In this document: in pieces, positions 51,655 through 59,409 of the stretch
How positions within the stretch are numbered: the stretch's first letter is position 1
Layout: each line of letters begins with the position of its first letter
Assembly: GCF_003014485.1 (NCBI RefSeq)
Contig: NZ_PYGA01000015.1
Coordinates: 1-64,000, forward strand
Direction: 5' to 3'
Source of the DNA: Murinocardiopsis flavida
Lineage (GTDB): Bacteria; Actinomycetota; Actinomycetes; Streptosporangiales; Streptosporangiaceae
Length of the DNA stretch: 64,000 bases
Translations under genes and position numbers: made by a program
The notes under the pieces: model-generated
The model's database searches: none
What the model was told of the DNA's origin: nothing
Seen by the model: only the letters and a program-made list of their open reading frames with translations

Positions 51655-53232
51655 CTAGCGCGGCCCCATGAGCATGGTGCGCGGGTGGTCGGCTCCCGGG
51701 TCCGGGTCGGTCCGGCCGGCGAGCTCGAAGACGAAGCGGCGCAGCTCGCTGTTGAGCCGGGGGGCGTTCGGCGCCAGCGCCGCCATCACCTCGGCGAGCG
51801 CGCGGGCGGTGTCGACGCCGCGGATGGCGGCGTAGCGCGCGGCGACAGCGGGCGTGCGGCTGCGCCCGGCGGCGCAGTGCAGCAGGACGGTCCTGCCCTC
51901 GTCGCGCAGCCCGGCGACCGCGCGGGCCGCCTGCTCGACCGCGAAGTGGTCGTGGGCGTTCTCGCCGGGCAGGTCCACCAGCCAGATCTGGATGTGGTCG
52001 GCGCGCGGCACCTCCGCGAAGTCCTCGGACCCGGTCGCGCACAGGGACACCACCGCGTCGACCCGGCCCGCCCACGGCTGGGCGAGCCGCAGGTTTCCCA
52101 GCACCACACCGGGGTCGTGGGGGTGCGCCACCGAGAACGGCGCCGTGACGTCGGCGTAGTGCGGGTGGCGCCGGCAGTGCGGCCAGCCGTACGCGTTGGG
52201 GCGGTCGTTGGTCGCTGTGCGCACGGCCAGGCTGATGAGGTCGCGCGAGTGGATTCCGGGCCAGCCGTGCACGGCCCGCTGCCACTGCCACGGGACGGCG
52301 GACACGCCCCACCGCGCGCCGAGCAGCGCCCCGGCGATCGCGGCGACGGTGTCGGTGTCGTCGCCGGCGCGCACCGCGTTCTCCAGTGCGAGGCGGAAGT
52401 GGTCGGCGGCGAACACCCCCTCGGCCGGGCGCGACTCCGGCACCGGCGTCGTCATGATGGCCGAGTACGCGGCCTGGAGCGCCGACACGACGAAGCCGTT
52501 CGGGGAGAACGCGTGCGGGGGCCGCGTCTCGGCCTGGTCCAGCCGCGCCGCCCACTGCGCGCGCCGTTCCTCGGGCAGCAGCGCGAGCCCGTTGCGGACC
52601 CCCTCGAACCCCCCGTTGTCGACCGCCTGCCTGATGCCCTCGCACCAGAGCACACAGGCGTCCTCGGCGAGCGGGTCGGCGTGGGTGAGCCTGCCGTAGA
52701 GCGCCGCGAGTTCGGCGGTGGCCCGGGGGTCGTGCGGGTAGGCCAGCGCGATGGGGGCCGTGCGCATCAGCGAGCCGTTCCCGGCGCCGGGCGCCCCTGA
52801 CGCGTAGCGGGCCGCCGCGGCGGCGAGCATCCGCGCCGCCACCTCGGGGGTGCCGCCGGAGGGCAGCGCCTCGTCCAGGATCGCGCGGGTCTGGTCGCCG
52901 ATGTCGGTGGCGCCCTCGCGCCGCCACGTCAGGAAGTTCTCGGCGACACCGTTCAGCGCCGCGGTGGAGAGGAGGTCCGGCACGCCCGCCGTGACCTGGG
53001 CGAGGCACACCGCCATCTGCGTGTCGTCGGAGTATTCGCCCGGCGCGTAGGGGCCCAGTCCGCCCCCGAGCATGTGGGGCGTCTCGTGCGCGGTGAGGCG
53101 GCGGGCGAACTCGTAGGGCACGCCGAGGGCGTCGCCGCAGGCGGCGCCGAGCAGGACGCCGGAGATGCGGTCCAGCCTGAAGCGGTCGGCCGGATGTTCG
53201 GCGGGGCGTGGGGCGCCGGCTCTCGCCGCCAT
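51655..53232 (-). CDS. ADP-ribosylglycohydrolase fused to a Cys-based phosphatase
   Basis: This is a 525-residue two-domain protein. Residues about 18-345 form an ADP-ribosylglycohydrolase (DraG/ARH) domain with metal-site motifs SDDTQM (68-73) and AGDDTDT (289-295). Residues about 375-500 form a dual-specificity or tyrosine phosphatase-like domain with CX5R loop HCAAGRSRT (C453, R459) and D420 as likely general acid. Both active sites look intact. ATG 53232 has GAGAGGAG upstream. It may remove ADP-ribose and act on a phosphorylated product or partner; the substrate is unknown. Relatives of this fusion may exist in other actinomycetes. Confidence 0.88.
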   Translation of the reverse strand: MAARAGAPRPAEHPADRFRLDRISGVLLGAACGDALGVPYEFARRLTAHETPHMLGGGLGPYAPGEYSDDTQMAVCLAQVTAGVPDLLSTAALNGVAENFLTWRREGATDIGDQTRAILDEALPSGGTPEVAARMLAAAAARYASGAPGAGNGSLMRTAPIALAYPHDPRATAELAALYGRLTHADPLAEDACVLWCEGIRQAVDNGGFEGVRNGLALLPEERRAQWAARLDQAETRPPHAFSPNGFVVSALQAAYSAIMTTPVPESRPAEGVFAADHFRLALENAVRAGDDTDTVAAIAGALLGARWGVSAVPWQWQRAVHGWPGIHSRDLISLAVRTATNDRPNAYGWPHCRRHPHYADVTAPFSVAHPHDPGVVLGNLRLAQPWAGRVDAVVSLCATGSEDFAEVPRADHIQIWLVDLPGENAHDHFAVEQAARAVAGLRDEGRTVLLHCAAGRSRTPAVAARYAAIRGVDTARALAEVMAALAPNAPRLNSELRRFVFELAGRTDPDPGADHPRTMLMGPR

Positions 53233-53356
53233 GGGGGCTCCTCTCACCGTGGCCGCGGTGTACGCGGCAGCTTTGAGTGTAAGTACGGATTTGTCGGCCG
53301 CAGCGGCCCGCGCCGCGGAACCCGCTCCGGCCCGTGCGCCGTCGCGCCTCCGTTGC

Positions 53357-53372
53357 TATGTCGATCGACATA
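53357..53372. promoter_or_regulatory. Perfect 16-bp palindrome, probable TetR operator
   Basis: TATGTCGATCGACATA lies 17 nt before the epimerase start. The TetR gene at the end of the same operon is the likely ligand. It is also within 125 bp of the divergent glycohydrolase-phosphatase gene. Confidence 0.7.
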
Positions 53373-53389
53373 CTTAGAAAGTGGATGTG

Positions 53390-54358
53390 ATGAGCGAGAT
53401 CTTCGTAACCGGCGGCACGGGATTCATCGGCGGCCGGCTGGTCGAGCGGCTGGTCGACGAGGGGCACACCGTGCGCGCCCTCGCGCGCTCCGACTCCGGC
53501 GCCCGGCGGGTGACCGGACTCGGTGCCGCCGCGGTCCGCGGCGACCTCGGCGACGCCGCCGCCCTGGCCAGGGCTATGGCGGGGTGCGGGCTGGTCTACC
53601 ACGCGGCGGCCCGCGCGGCCCGGGGCGGCGGGCGGGCCCGGTTCTGGGCCGACAACGTCGAGGGCACCGCGAACGTCCTGCACGCCGCGCGCGCCTCCGA
53701 GGTGCGGCGGGTGGTCCACGTGGGCACCGAGGCCGCCCTGATGGTCGGCCAACCGCTGGTGGGCGTCGACGAGACGGCGGAACTGCGCCCGGACTCGCCC
53801 GCGCTGTACCCCGCCAGCAAGGCGGCCGCCGAGCAGCTCGTACTCGACTCCAACGGCGCCGACATGGCGACCTTGGTCGTGCGCCCCCGCTTCGTCTGGG
53901 GACCGGGCGACACCACGGTCCTCCCCGAACTCGCCGATGCGGTGCGGTCGGGCCGGTTCGCCTGGATCGGCGGCGGCCGGCACCTGACCGACACCACCCA
54001 CGTCGACAACGTGGTCGAGGGCCTGGTGCTCGCCGCGCAGCACGGCACCGGCGGCGAGGTGTACTTTGTCACCGATGGTGCGCCCGTGGTCTTTCGCGAC
54101 TTCGCCACCGAACTGCTCGCGACACAGGGCATCACCCCGCCCGGCCGGTCGCTGCCGGCCTGGGCCGCGCGCGCCGCGACCGGCGCCGGCGAGGCGATCT
54201 GGCGCGGTCTCCGCCTGCCCGGCGCGCCGCCGCTCGACTACATGAGCCTCTGGCTGTCCAGCCAGGAGTGCACCATCGACACGACGAAGGCCCGCACGCA
54301 GCTCGGCTACGCGCCGCTGCGGACCCACGCCGACGGGCTCGCCGAGCTGCGCGGCTGA
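53390..54358 (+). CDS. NAD(P)-dependent epimerase/reductase (extended SDR)
   Basis: The 322-residue extended short-chain dehydrogenase has the cofactor motif TGGTGFIG near the start, the catalytic YPASK pair (YxxxK) and the downstream RPRFVWGPGDT of the family. It resembles 3-beta-hydroxysteroid dehydrogenase/dihydroflavonol reductase-like proteins. ATG 53390 is used; GTG 53381 and 53387 are in frame. The TetR gene follows after 16 nt, and a perfect palindrome precedes it, so it is likely an inducible enzyme. The substrate is unknown. Confidence 0.87.
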   Translation: MSEIFVTGGTGFIGGRLVERLVDEGHTVRALARSDSGARRVTGLGAAAVRGDLGDAAALARAMAGCGLVYHAAARAARGGGRARFWADNVEGTANVLHAARASEVRRVVHVGTEAALMVGQPLVGVDETAELRPDSPALYPASKAAAEQLVLDSNGADMATLVVRPRFVWGPGDTTVLPELADAVRSGRFAWIGGGRHLTDTTHVDNVVEGLVLAAQHGTGGEVYFVTDGAPVVFRDFATELLATQGITPPGRSLPAWAARAATGAGEAIWRGLRLPGAPPLDYMSLWLSSQECTIDTTKARTQLGYAPLRTHADGLAELRG

Positions 54359-54374
54359 CCAACGAGGAGCCCCC

Positions 54375-54956
54375 ATGCCACGGCCCCGCTCGCAGTCACG
54401 ACAGCGGATCGTCGCCAGCGCCCAGGTGCTGCTGCGCCGCCAGGGTTACCAAGGGACCGGGCTCAGCCAGATCATCGACGCCAGCGGCGCGCCGCGGGGG
54501 TCGGTGTACTACCTGTTCCCCGGCGGGAAGGAGCAGATCGCCGTCGAGGCCGTCGCCGCCTCGGCCGTCGAGTTCGACCACCTGATCGGGACCGCCTTCG
54601 ACGCGACCGACAGCCTTCCCGAGTGGATCGGCGCGATGGCGCGGCACTTCACGGAGTCCCTCGACGGGACCGGGTACCGCGACGGCTGCCCCATCACCAC
54701 CATCACCCTCGACTCCGTGCCCGGCTCCGCGGCGCTGACCGACGCGTGCCGGGCGGCCTACGAGACCTGGGCCGGTTCGCTCACCCGCGCGCTCGCGCAC
54801 TACGGGGTGCCCGGCACCGAGGCGCGCAGCATCGCCCTGTTCATCCTGACCAGCCTGGAGGGGTCCCTGGTGCTGTGCCGCGCCTACCAGTCCACGGACC
54901 CGCTGACCGACGCGGCGCGGCACATCCTGACCGTCCTGGCGCCCTACACGCGGTAG
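54375..54956 (+). CDS. TetR-family regulator (LmrA/YxaF type)
   Basis: The 193-residue protein has a TetR helix-turn-helix (TGLSQIIDASGAPRGSVYYLFPGGKEQI) with the FPGGKEQ sequence typical of the LmrA/YxaF-like subgroup, and a C-terminal domain with LFILTSLEGSLVLCRA. ATG 54375 has GAGGAG upstream. It is in one operon with the reductase and likely represses it through the palindrome at 53357-53372. Subgroup members often sense flavonoids or drugs; the ligand here is unknown. Confidence 0.88.
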   Translation: MPRPRSQSRQRIVASAQVLLRRQGYQGTGLSQIIDASGAPRGSVYYLFPGGKEQIAVEAVAASAVEFDHLIGTAFDATDSLPEWIGAMARHFTESLDGTGYRDGCPITTITLDSVPGSAALTDACRAAYETWAGSLTRALAHYGVPGTEARSIALFILTSLEGSLVLCRAYQSTDPLTDAARHILTVLAPYTR

Positions 54957-54963
54957 GCGGAAA

Positions 54964-55008
54964 GGGGGTGGCGGCGCCGCCGTGGTCCCGGCGGCTCCGC
55001 CCACCCCC
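54964..55008. terminator. Convergent terminator hairpin
   Basis: GGGGGTGG (54964-54971) and CCACCCCC (55001-55008), with an inner GCCGCC/GGCGGC stem, form a hairpin between the TetR and ABC permease genes. Confidence 0.65.
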
Positions 55009-56214
55009 TCACGGGCTCGCCAGCGCCTCCGTCGGCGAGAGGCGCGACGCGCGGATCGCGGGGTAGAGCCCCGCCAACCCGCCGATCACCAGGGTGGCGG
55101 CGATGCCGCCGAACACCGCCCACAGCGGGACCACCGCCGGCCAGCCGACGGAAACGGCGTAACCCGCCGTGACCCCCGTGCCGAGCAGCGCGCCGCCCGC
55201 CCCGCCGAGCGCGGAGAGCAGCAGCGACTCGGCGAGGAACTGGGTCCGGATCTGGCCGCGGGTGGCGCCGAGCGATCGGCGCAGGCCGATCTCGGCGCGC
55301 CGTTCCAGCACCGAGATCACCATGGTATTGGCGATCCCGACGCCGCCGACGAGCAGCGCCACCCCGCCGAGGCCGAGGAGCAGCCCGGTGAACGCCTCAT
55401 CGGCGGCCTGCTTCGCCGCGAGCGCGTCGGAGGGTGTCGACACGTCGACCTCGTTGGCGAATTCGGGGTTCACCGTCGACCCGAGCAGCGAGCGGACGGT
55501 CTCCACCGCCTCGTCGGCCGAACGGGTGTAGACGGTGGTCGCCTTGCCGTCGAAGCCGATCTCGGCCTCGGCGACGGGCCAGCCGACCAGCGCGGCGGTG
55601 TCCAGCTCTGGGGCGAGCGGAGCCCGTTCGAGGATCCCGACGACGGTGAACCACTGCCCGCCGACGAGGATCTTGATGCCGGGCCCGGCATGGCCGATCC
55701 CGAGGTTCGCGGCCGCGTCGGCGCCGAGCACCACCGCGGGGTATCCGTCGGTGGCGGCGTTGAGCCAGGCGCCGTCGGCGATCTCCGCCCCGGTGGTGCC
55801 GAGGAGGTCGGTCCGCGCGGCGTAGGTCGCGATGCCGTTGGTCTCCGACTCCGGGATCCGGTCCGAGCGGTAGACCTTCGCGTCCTCCACCTGGCCGATC
55901 GCCGACACGGTGTCGACGGGCCCGATCCGCTCCACCATCGACTCCGCCGTGTCGGGGAACTCGGCCTCCTCACCGGCGAACGTCTGCCCCGGACTCGCCG
56001 TGAGCAGGTTGGTTCCCAGCGCGGCGAGCGTGCGGTCCAGCTCCGCGCTGCCCGACGCCGAGATGCCGACGACGCCGACCATCGCCGCGATGCCGATGGC
56101 TATCCCGAGTGCCGACAGGAAGGCCCGCAGCGGGCGGGTGCGCAGGCCGACCGCGCCGACCTTCACGACGTCGCCGGCCGGCATCCGGGCCGGCCGGAGC
56201 GCGTTGTGCGCCAT
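55009..56214 (-). CDS. MacB/FtsX-type ABC permease
   Basis: The 401-residue protein has one N-terminal helix, a large extracytoplasmic MacB_PCD domain (about 45-260) and three C-terminal helices in the FtsX fold (GGVGIANTMVISVLERRAEIGLRRSLGA before helix 2). The split motif RAEIGLRRSLGATRGQI is the hallmark. MacB-type proteins use ATP to drive export or mechanotransmission outside the membrane. Its ATG overlaps the stop of the (disrupted) ATPase gene. Last gene of the efflux operon. Without an intact ATPase it may be inactive or use another subunit. Confidence 0.9.
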   Translation of the reverse strand: MAHNALRPARMPAGDVVKVGAVGLRTRPLRAFLSALGIAIGIAAMVGVVGISASGSAELDRTLAALGTNLLTASPGQTFAGEEAEFPDTAESMVERIGPVDTVSAIGQVEDAKVYRSDRIPESETNGIATYAARTDLLGTTGAEIADGAWLNAATDGYPAVVLGADAAANLGIGHAGPGIKILVGGQWFTVVGILERAPLAPELDTAALVGWPVAEAEIGFDGKATTVYTRSADEAVETVRSLLGSTVNPEFANEVDVSTPSDALAAKQAADEAFTGLLLGLGGVALLVGGVGIANTMVISVLERRAEIGLRRSLGATRGQIRTQFLAESLLLSALGGAGGALLGTGVTAGYAVSVGWPAVVPLWAVFGGIAATLVIGGLAGLYPAIRASRLSPTEALASP

Positions 56215-56908
56215 CAGCGCACCCCCGCGGTCTCGGGGTGCGCCGTGTCGTGGACCAGCCGGCCGTCGTGCAGCCGGGCCCGGCGCGGCAGCGACTCGGC
56301 GATCTCCATGTCGTGCGTGATGATGACGACGGTGGTCCCGGCCTCGTTCAGCTCCATCAGCAGCCGCAGCACCCCGGCGCCCGAGACGGAGTCGAGCGCA
56401 CCGGTCGGCTCGTCGGCGAGCAGCAGCGGCGGTTCGCCCGCAACGGCCCGCGCGATGGCGACGCGCTGCCGCTCACCGCCCGACAGCTCGTGCGGCCGGT
56501 GGTCCATCCGGTGCCCCAGCCCGACCCGTTCCAGCGCGGCCGCCGCCCTGCGGCGCCGTTCGGCCGGCCGCAGCCCGGAGTACCGGAGTACAGGAGCCCG
56601 TCGGCGACGTTGTCCAGTGCCGGGGTCCCGGCGGCCAGATGGAACTGCTGGAAGACGAACCCGATGCGGCTCGCCCGCAGCGCCGAGAGGGCCGCGTCGG
56701 GCAGGGAGCCCGCGTCGAAGCCGTCGACCCGCACGGAGCCCGAACTGGGCCGGTCGAGGGTGCCGAGCATGTGCAGCATCGTGGACTTGCCCGACCCCGA
56801 GGGCCCGACGATGGCGACGAGCTCGCCGCGCGCGATCGACATCGAGACGCCGTCGAGCGCGGTGACACCCCCGGGGTAGCTCTTGGTGACCTCCGTCAGT
56901 GCGATCAC
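56214..56908 (-). pseudogene. MacB-like ABC ATPase, frameshifted
   Basis: The gene starts at GTG 56908 with Walker [10 protein letters not shown] and FVFQQFHL (Q-loop). Near 56583 the frame is lost. The remaining part reads in the next frame: [18 protein letters not shown], then [15 protein letters not shown] (signature), [12 protein letters not shown] (Walker B) and ITHDMEIAE (H-loop). The cause is a tandem duplication of 8 bp (56575-56590): removing one copy restores a continuous 231-residue LolD/MacB-type ATPase. All motifs are otherwise intact, so the lesion is recent or a sequencing error. Confidence 0.85.
56575..56590. repeat. 8-bp tandem duplication causing the frameshift
   Basis: CCGGAGTA stands twice in a row (on the coding strand TACTCCGG TACTCCGG). 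With one copy the reading frame passes through as [13 protein letters not shown]. Confidence 0.9.
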
Positions 56909-58038
56909 TTCGGCATCCCCACGGTCGTGCCCTCGGCGATCCCGTCGCCGCTGACCTCCACGCGGCCGTCGGCGAACAACCCGGTCTCGACGGGGACGTA
57001 GGAGGTCGACCCGCCGGCCACCACCTCGACGCCGAATCCCCCCTGCTCCAGCGCGAGCAGCGCGGCGACGGGCACGGTCAGCACGTCCTCGCGCGTCTCG
57101 GCGGTGAAGGCGACCTCCACCGACGCCAGGGCGTAGTCCTCGGCCGCCTGCTGCGCCTTCTCGCCCGTCAACCGGACGACGACCTCGATCATGGTCTTCG
57201 GCTCCTCGCCGTCGCCGCCCTCCTCGATCACGGTGTCGACCTCGTCGATCTCGCCCTTGACGGTGTCACCGTCGGGCAGGGTGACGTCGACCTCGCCGCC
57301 CTTGTCGGCGAGCCGCTGGTCGGCGGTCTCCAACTGCACCGTGACGGCCTTGTCGGTCGCGGTGTAGTCGAGGATCTTCCCGCCCGGCCGGGCGTCGTCG
57401 CCCTCGCCGGCCTGGAGGCCGTCGACGCGGACGGATCCGGCGGCGAACACCACGCTGCCGAGGTCGACCGTTCCGGTCTCGTCGAGCTTGCGGTCGCCCT
57501 GCCATTCCAGGACCGCCGCCGCGGTGCCGCCGGTGTACTCGTCGTCGGCGGTGAACCCGTCGTAGCCGAGCTTCGCCAGGTTCTCCTCCAGCTGGCGGAC
57601 GTCCGTGCCGGAGGTGCCCGGTACGAGGTCCCGGTACGCGGGCTTCCCGCCGTACATCAGCGTCACCGGGTCGGCGTCGACCTCGAACAGCGTCTCGCCG
57701 CGCCCGACCGTCGCACCGGACTCGGGCAGCCAGGTGAGCGTCCCCGAGCGGCGGGAGGTCGCCGTGGCCGCCGTGCCGAAGGCGAGTTCGCCGTCGAAGC
57801 TCTCGCTGTCCCGCAGGGTCCCCGACTCGACCTCGGCGGTCTCCGGGGGCAGGGCCGCGGCCGCGCCCCCGGAGTCGGAACCGCCGCGCAGCCCGAGTCC
57901 CGCGGCGGCGGCAGCGGAGGCCACCACGGCGACGGCGACGACGGCCAGTACGCGGCCCCGGCGCCGCGGGCGGCGGGGGGTCCTCTCCTCGTCGGCCGGC
58001 ACCGGATCGGCCCGGTCCTCGACGGTCGCCTCCCCCAT
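56905..58038 (-). CDS. Efflux adaptor protein (HlyD/MacA-like) with PG-binding domain
   Basis: The 377-residue protein has a membrane anchor (about 27-48), a short barrel region, then a peptidoglycan-binding-like segment in place of the coiled-coil hairpin ([17 protein letters not shown] and [13 protein letters not shown]), followed by beta-barrel parts ending in [13 protein letters not shown]. This form of adaptor is typical of actinomycetes, which lack an outer membrane channel. ATG 58038 overlaps the stop of the lipoprotein gene, and its own stop overlaps the ATPase start (GTGA). It bridges the transporter to the cell wall side. Confidence 0.87.
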   Translation of the reverse strand: MGEATVEDRADPVPADEERTPRRPRRRGRVLAVVAVAVVASAAAAAGLGLRGGSDSGGAAAALPPETAEVESGTLRDSESFDGELAFGTAATATSRRSGTLTWLPESGATVGRGETLFEVDADPVTLMYGGKPAYRDLVPGTSGTDVRQLEENLAKLGYDGFTADDEYTGGTAAAVLEWQGDRKLDETGTVDLGSVVFAAGSVRVDGLQAGEGDDARPGGKILDYTATDKAVTVQLETADQRLADKGGEVDVTLPDGDTVKGEIDEVDTVIEEGGDGEEPKTMIEVVVRLTGEKAQQAAEDYALASVEVAFTAETREDVLTVPVAALLALEQGGFGVEVVAGGSTSYVPVETGLFADGRVEVSGDGIAEGTTVGMPK

Positions 58039-58544
58039 CACTCGCCTCCGGCGGCGCCGCCGGGGCCGCCCTTCATGGCGTCGCCCATGATGGGCTGGCA
58101 CTCCTTCATGGCCGCGTCGAAGTCCGGGTCCTCCGCGGTCTTCTTGTCCATCCTGATCCCCATCTGGCCGGGCTCGGGATCGGGGAAGTCGACGTCGTTC
58201 TCCCGCATGCACTCGGCGAACTCCTGCTGCTTCTTCGCCATCTCCGGGTCCTTCTTGCCGCGCTCGCCGGTGGGGGCGTACTCCTCGCACGCCTCCATCG
58301 CCTTGTCCATGCCCTCCTCGCCGCCCTTCTTGCCCTTGACCATGACCCCCTTGCCGGGTTCCGGGTCCTCCATGTCGACCCCGTTCTCGCGCATGCACTC
58401 GGCGAACTTCACGCCCTTCTCGTGGGCGCTCATGCCGGCCGCGTCGCCGCTCGCGCCGCCGCTCTCGGAACCGCAGCCGGTGAGGGCCAGCCCCAGCACC
58501 AGGGGCGCCGCCACCAGCAGGCTGCGCATCAGGTCTCGCTTCAC
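58038..58544 (-). CDS. Lipoprotein with duplicated AECMRE motif
   Basis: The 168-residue lipoprotein (lipobox LALTGC) contains two copies of the same unit: KFAECMRENGVDMEDPEPG and EFAECMRENDVDFPDPEPG, each followed by a further Cys-containing helix (MEACEEYAP, MKECQPIMG). The conserved spacing of four Cys may form disulfides or a small metal site. GTG 58544 has AGGAGG at 8 nt. It is the first gene of the efflux operon and probably an accessory or substrate-sensing protein. The function is unknown, although I recall such proteins next to MacAB-like exporters in actinomycetes. Confidence 0.83.
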   Translation of the reverse strand: MKRDLMRSLLVAAPLVLGLALTGCGSESGGASGDAAGMSAHEKGVKFAECMRENGVDMEDPEPGKGVMVKGKKGGEEGMDKAMEACEEYAPTGERGKKDPEMAKKQQEFAECMRENDVDFPDPEPGQMGIRMDKKTAEDPDFDAAMKECQPIMGDAMKGGPGGAAGGE

Positions 58545-58610
58545 GTCGCGTCCTCCTCGATCGCGGCCGGAGGCGTTCCGGCCGTTCGAGTGGCGATGCA
58601 ACGCGACGCC

Positions 58611-58632
58611 GCGTTTCCGTGGCGTTTGCGTG
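58611..58632. promoter_or_regulatory. 11-bp direct repeat, probable OmpR-family operator
   Basis: GCGTTTCCGTG (58611-58621) is followed without a gap by GCGTTTGCGTG (58622-58632). An inverted partial copy, CGCGGAAAC, lies at about 58666-58674. An 11-bp head-to-tail repeat is the normal site of OmpR/PhoB regulators. It is in the divergent gap between the efflux operon and the response-regulator gene. Confidence 0.65.
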
Positions 58633-58752
58633 TCCGCTCGCGCGGGCCGGGGGGCGCTTACGACGCGGAAACAGGGGGTCGGCGACCATTGCCCCCAGGG
58701 CAGGAGGCCCGCACGTGGCGCGGCGTCCCGCGGATTGGGGAGGTGGCGTCCG

Positions 58753-59409
58753 ATGCGGGTGCTGGTGGTCGAGGACGAACCGAAGCTCGCCGAGGCGATC
58801 GCCGAGTGGCTGCGCGGCGACACGCACGCCGTCGACATCGCCGCCGACGGCGCCGAGGCGCTGGAGCGCACCGGCGTCAACGACTACGACGTCGTCGTCC
58901 TCGACCGGGACCTGCCCGCTGTGCACGGCGACGAGGTGTGCCGCGAACTGGTCGCGTCCGAGTCCACCGTCCGGGTCCTGATGCTCACCGCGGCCGCCGA
59001 GGTCACCGCGCGGGTGGCGGGGCTCTCCCTCGGCGCGGACGACTACCTCACCAAGCCGTTCGCGTTCCCCGAGCTCGCGGCGCGCGTGCTCGCGCTGGGG
59101 CGGCGCTCCCGTCCCGGTGCGCCGCCGGTGCTGCGCCGCGCCGGGATCACCCTCGACCCGGCGCGCCGCGAGGTGTTCCGGGACGGCCGCTACGTCGCGC
59201 TGTCGAAGAAGGAGTTCGCGGTCCTCACCGAACTGCTGCGGGCGGAGGGTGCGCCGGTGTCCGCCGAGTCGCTGCTGGAGAAGGCGTGGGACGAGTACGC
59301 CGACCCGTTCACCGGCGCGGTCCGCATCGCCGTCCTCAAGCTGCGCCGCAAGCTGGGCCCGCCCGCCGTCGTCGAGACCGTCACCGGAGTGGGGTACCGC
59401 ATCCCGTGA
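58753..59409 (+). CDS. OmpR/PhoB-family response regulator
   Basis: The 218-residue protein has a receiver domain with acidic pocket VVEDEP and D51-region VVVLDRDLP, then LGADDYLTKPF, and a C-terminal winged helix (RYVALSKKEFAVLTELLRA and VRIAVLKLRRKLG). ATG 58753 has GGGGAGG upstream. It is coupled to the kinase gene by a GTGA overlap and is divergent from the MacAB-like operon, its likely target through the 11-bp direct repeat. Confidence 0.92.
   Translation: MRVLVVEDEPKLAEAIAEWLRGDTHAVDIAADGAEALERTGVNDYDVVVLDRDLPAVHGDEVCRELVASESTVRVLMLTAAAEVTARVAGLSLGADDYLTKPFAFPELAARVLALGRRSRPGAPPVLRRAGITLDPARREVFRDGRYVALSKKEFAVLTELLRAEGAPVSAESLLEKAWDEYADPFTGAVRIAVLKLRRKLGPPAVVETVTGVGYRIP

Noticed and set aside
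51655-54376. A 1130-codon minus-strand frame starting at 54376 and ending at 50984
   Set aside because: It merely passes through the epimerase and phosphatase genes in the wrong frame. Only its last 190 codons, from ATG 51556, form the PH-domain gene.
56899-59409. A very long plus-strand frame running into the OmpR-type regulator
   Set aside because: Its first 600 codons lie opposite the adaptor and lipoprotein genes. Only the last 218 codons, from ATG 58753 with a good ribosome site, are the true regulator gene.
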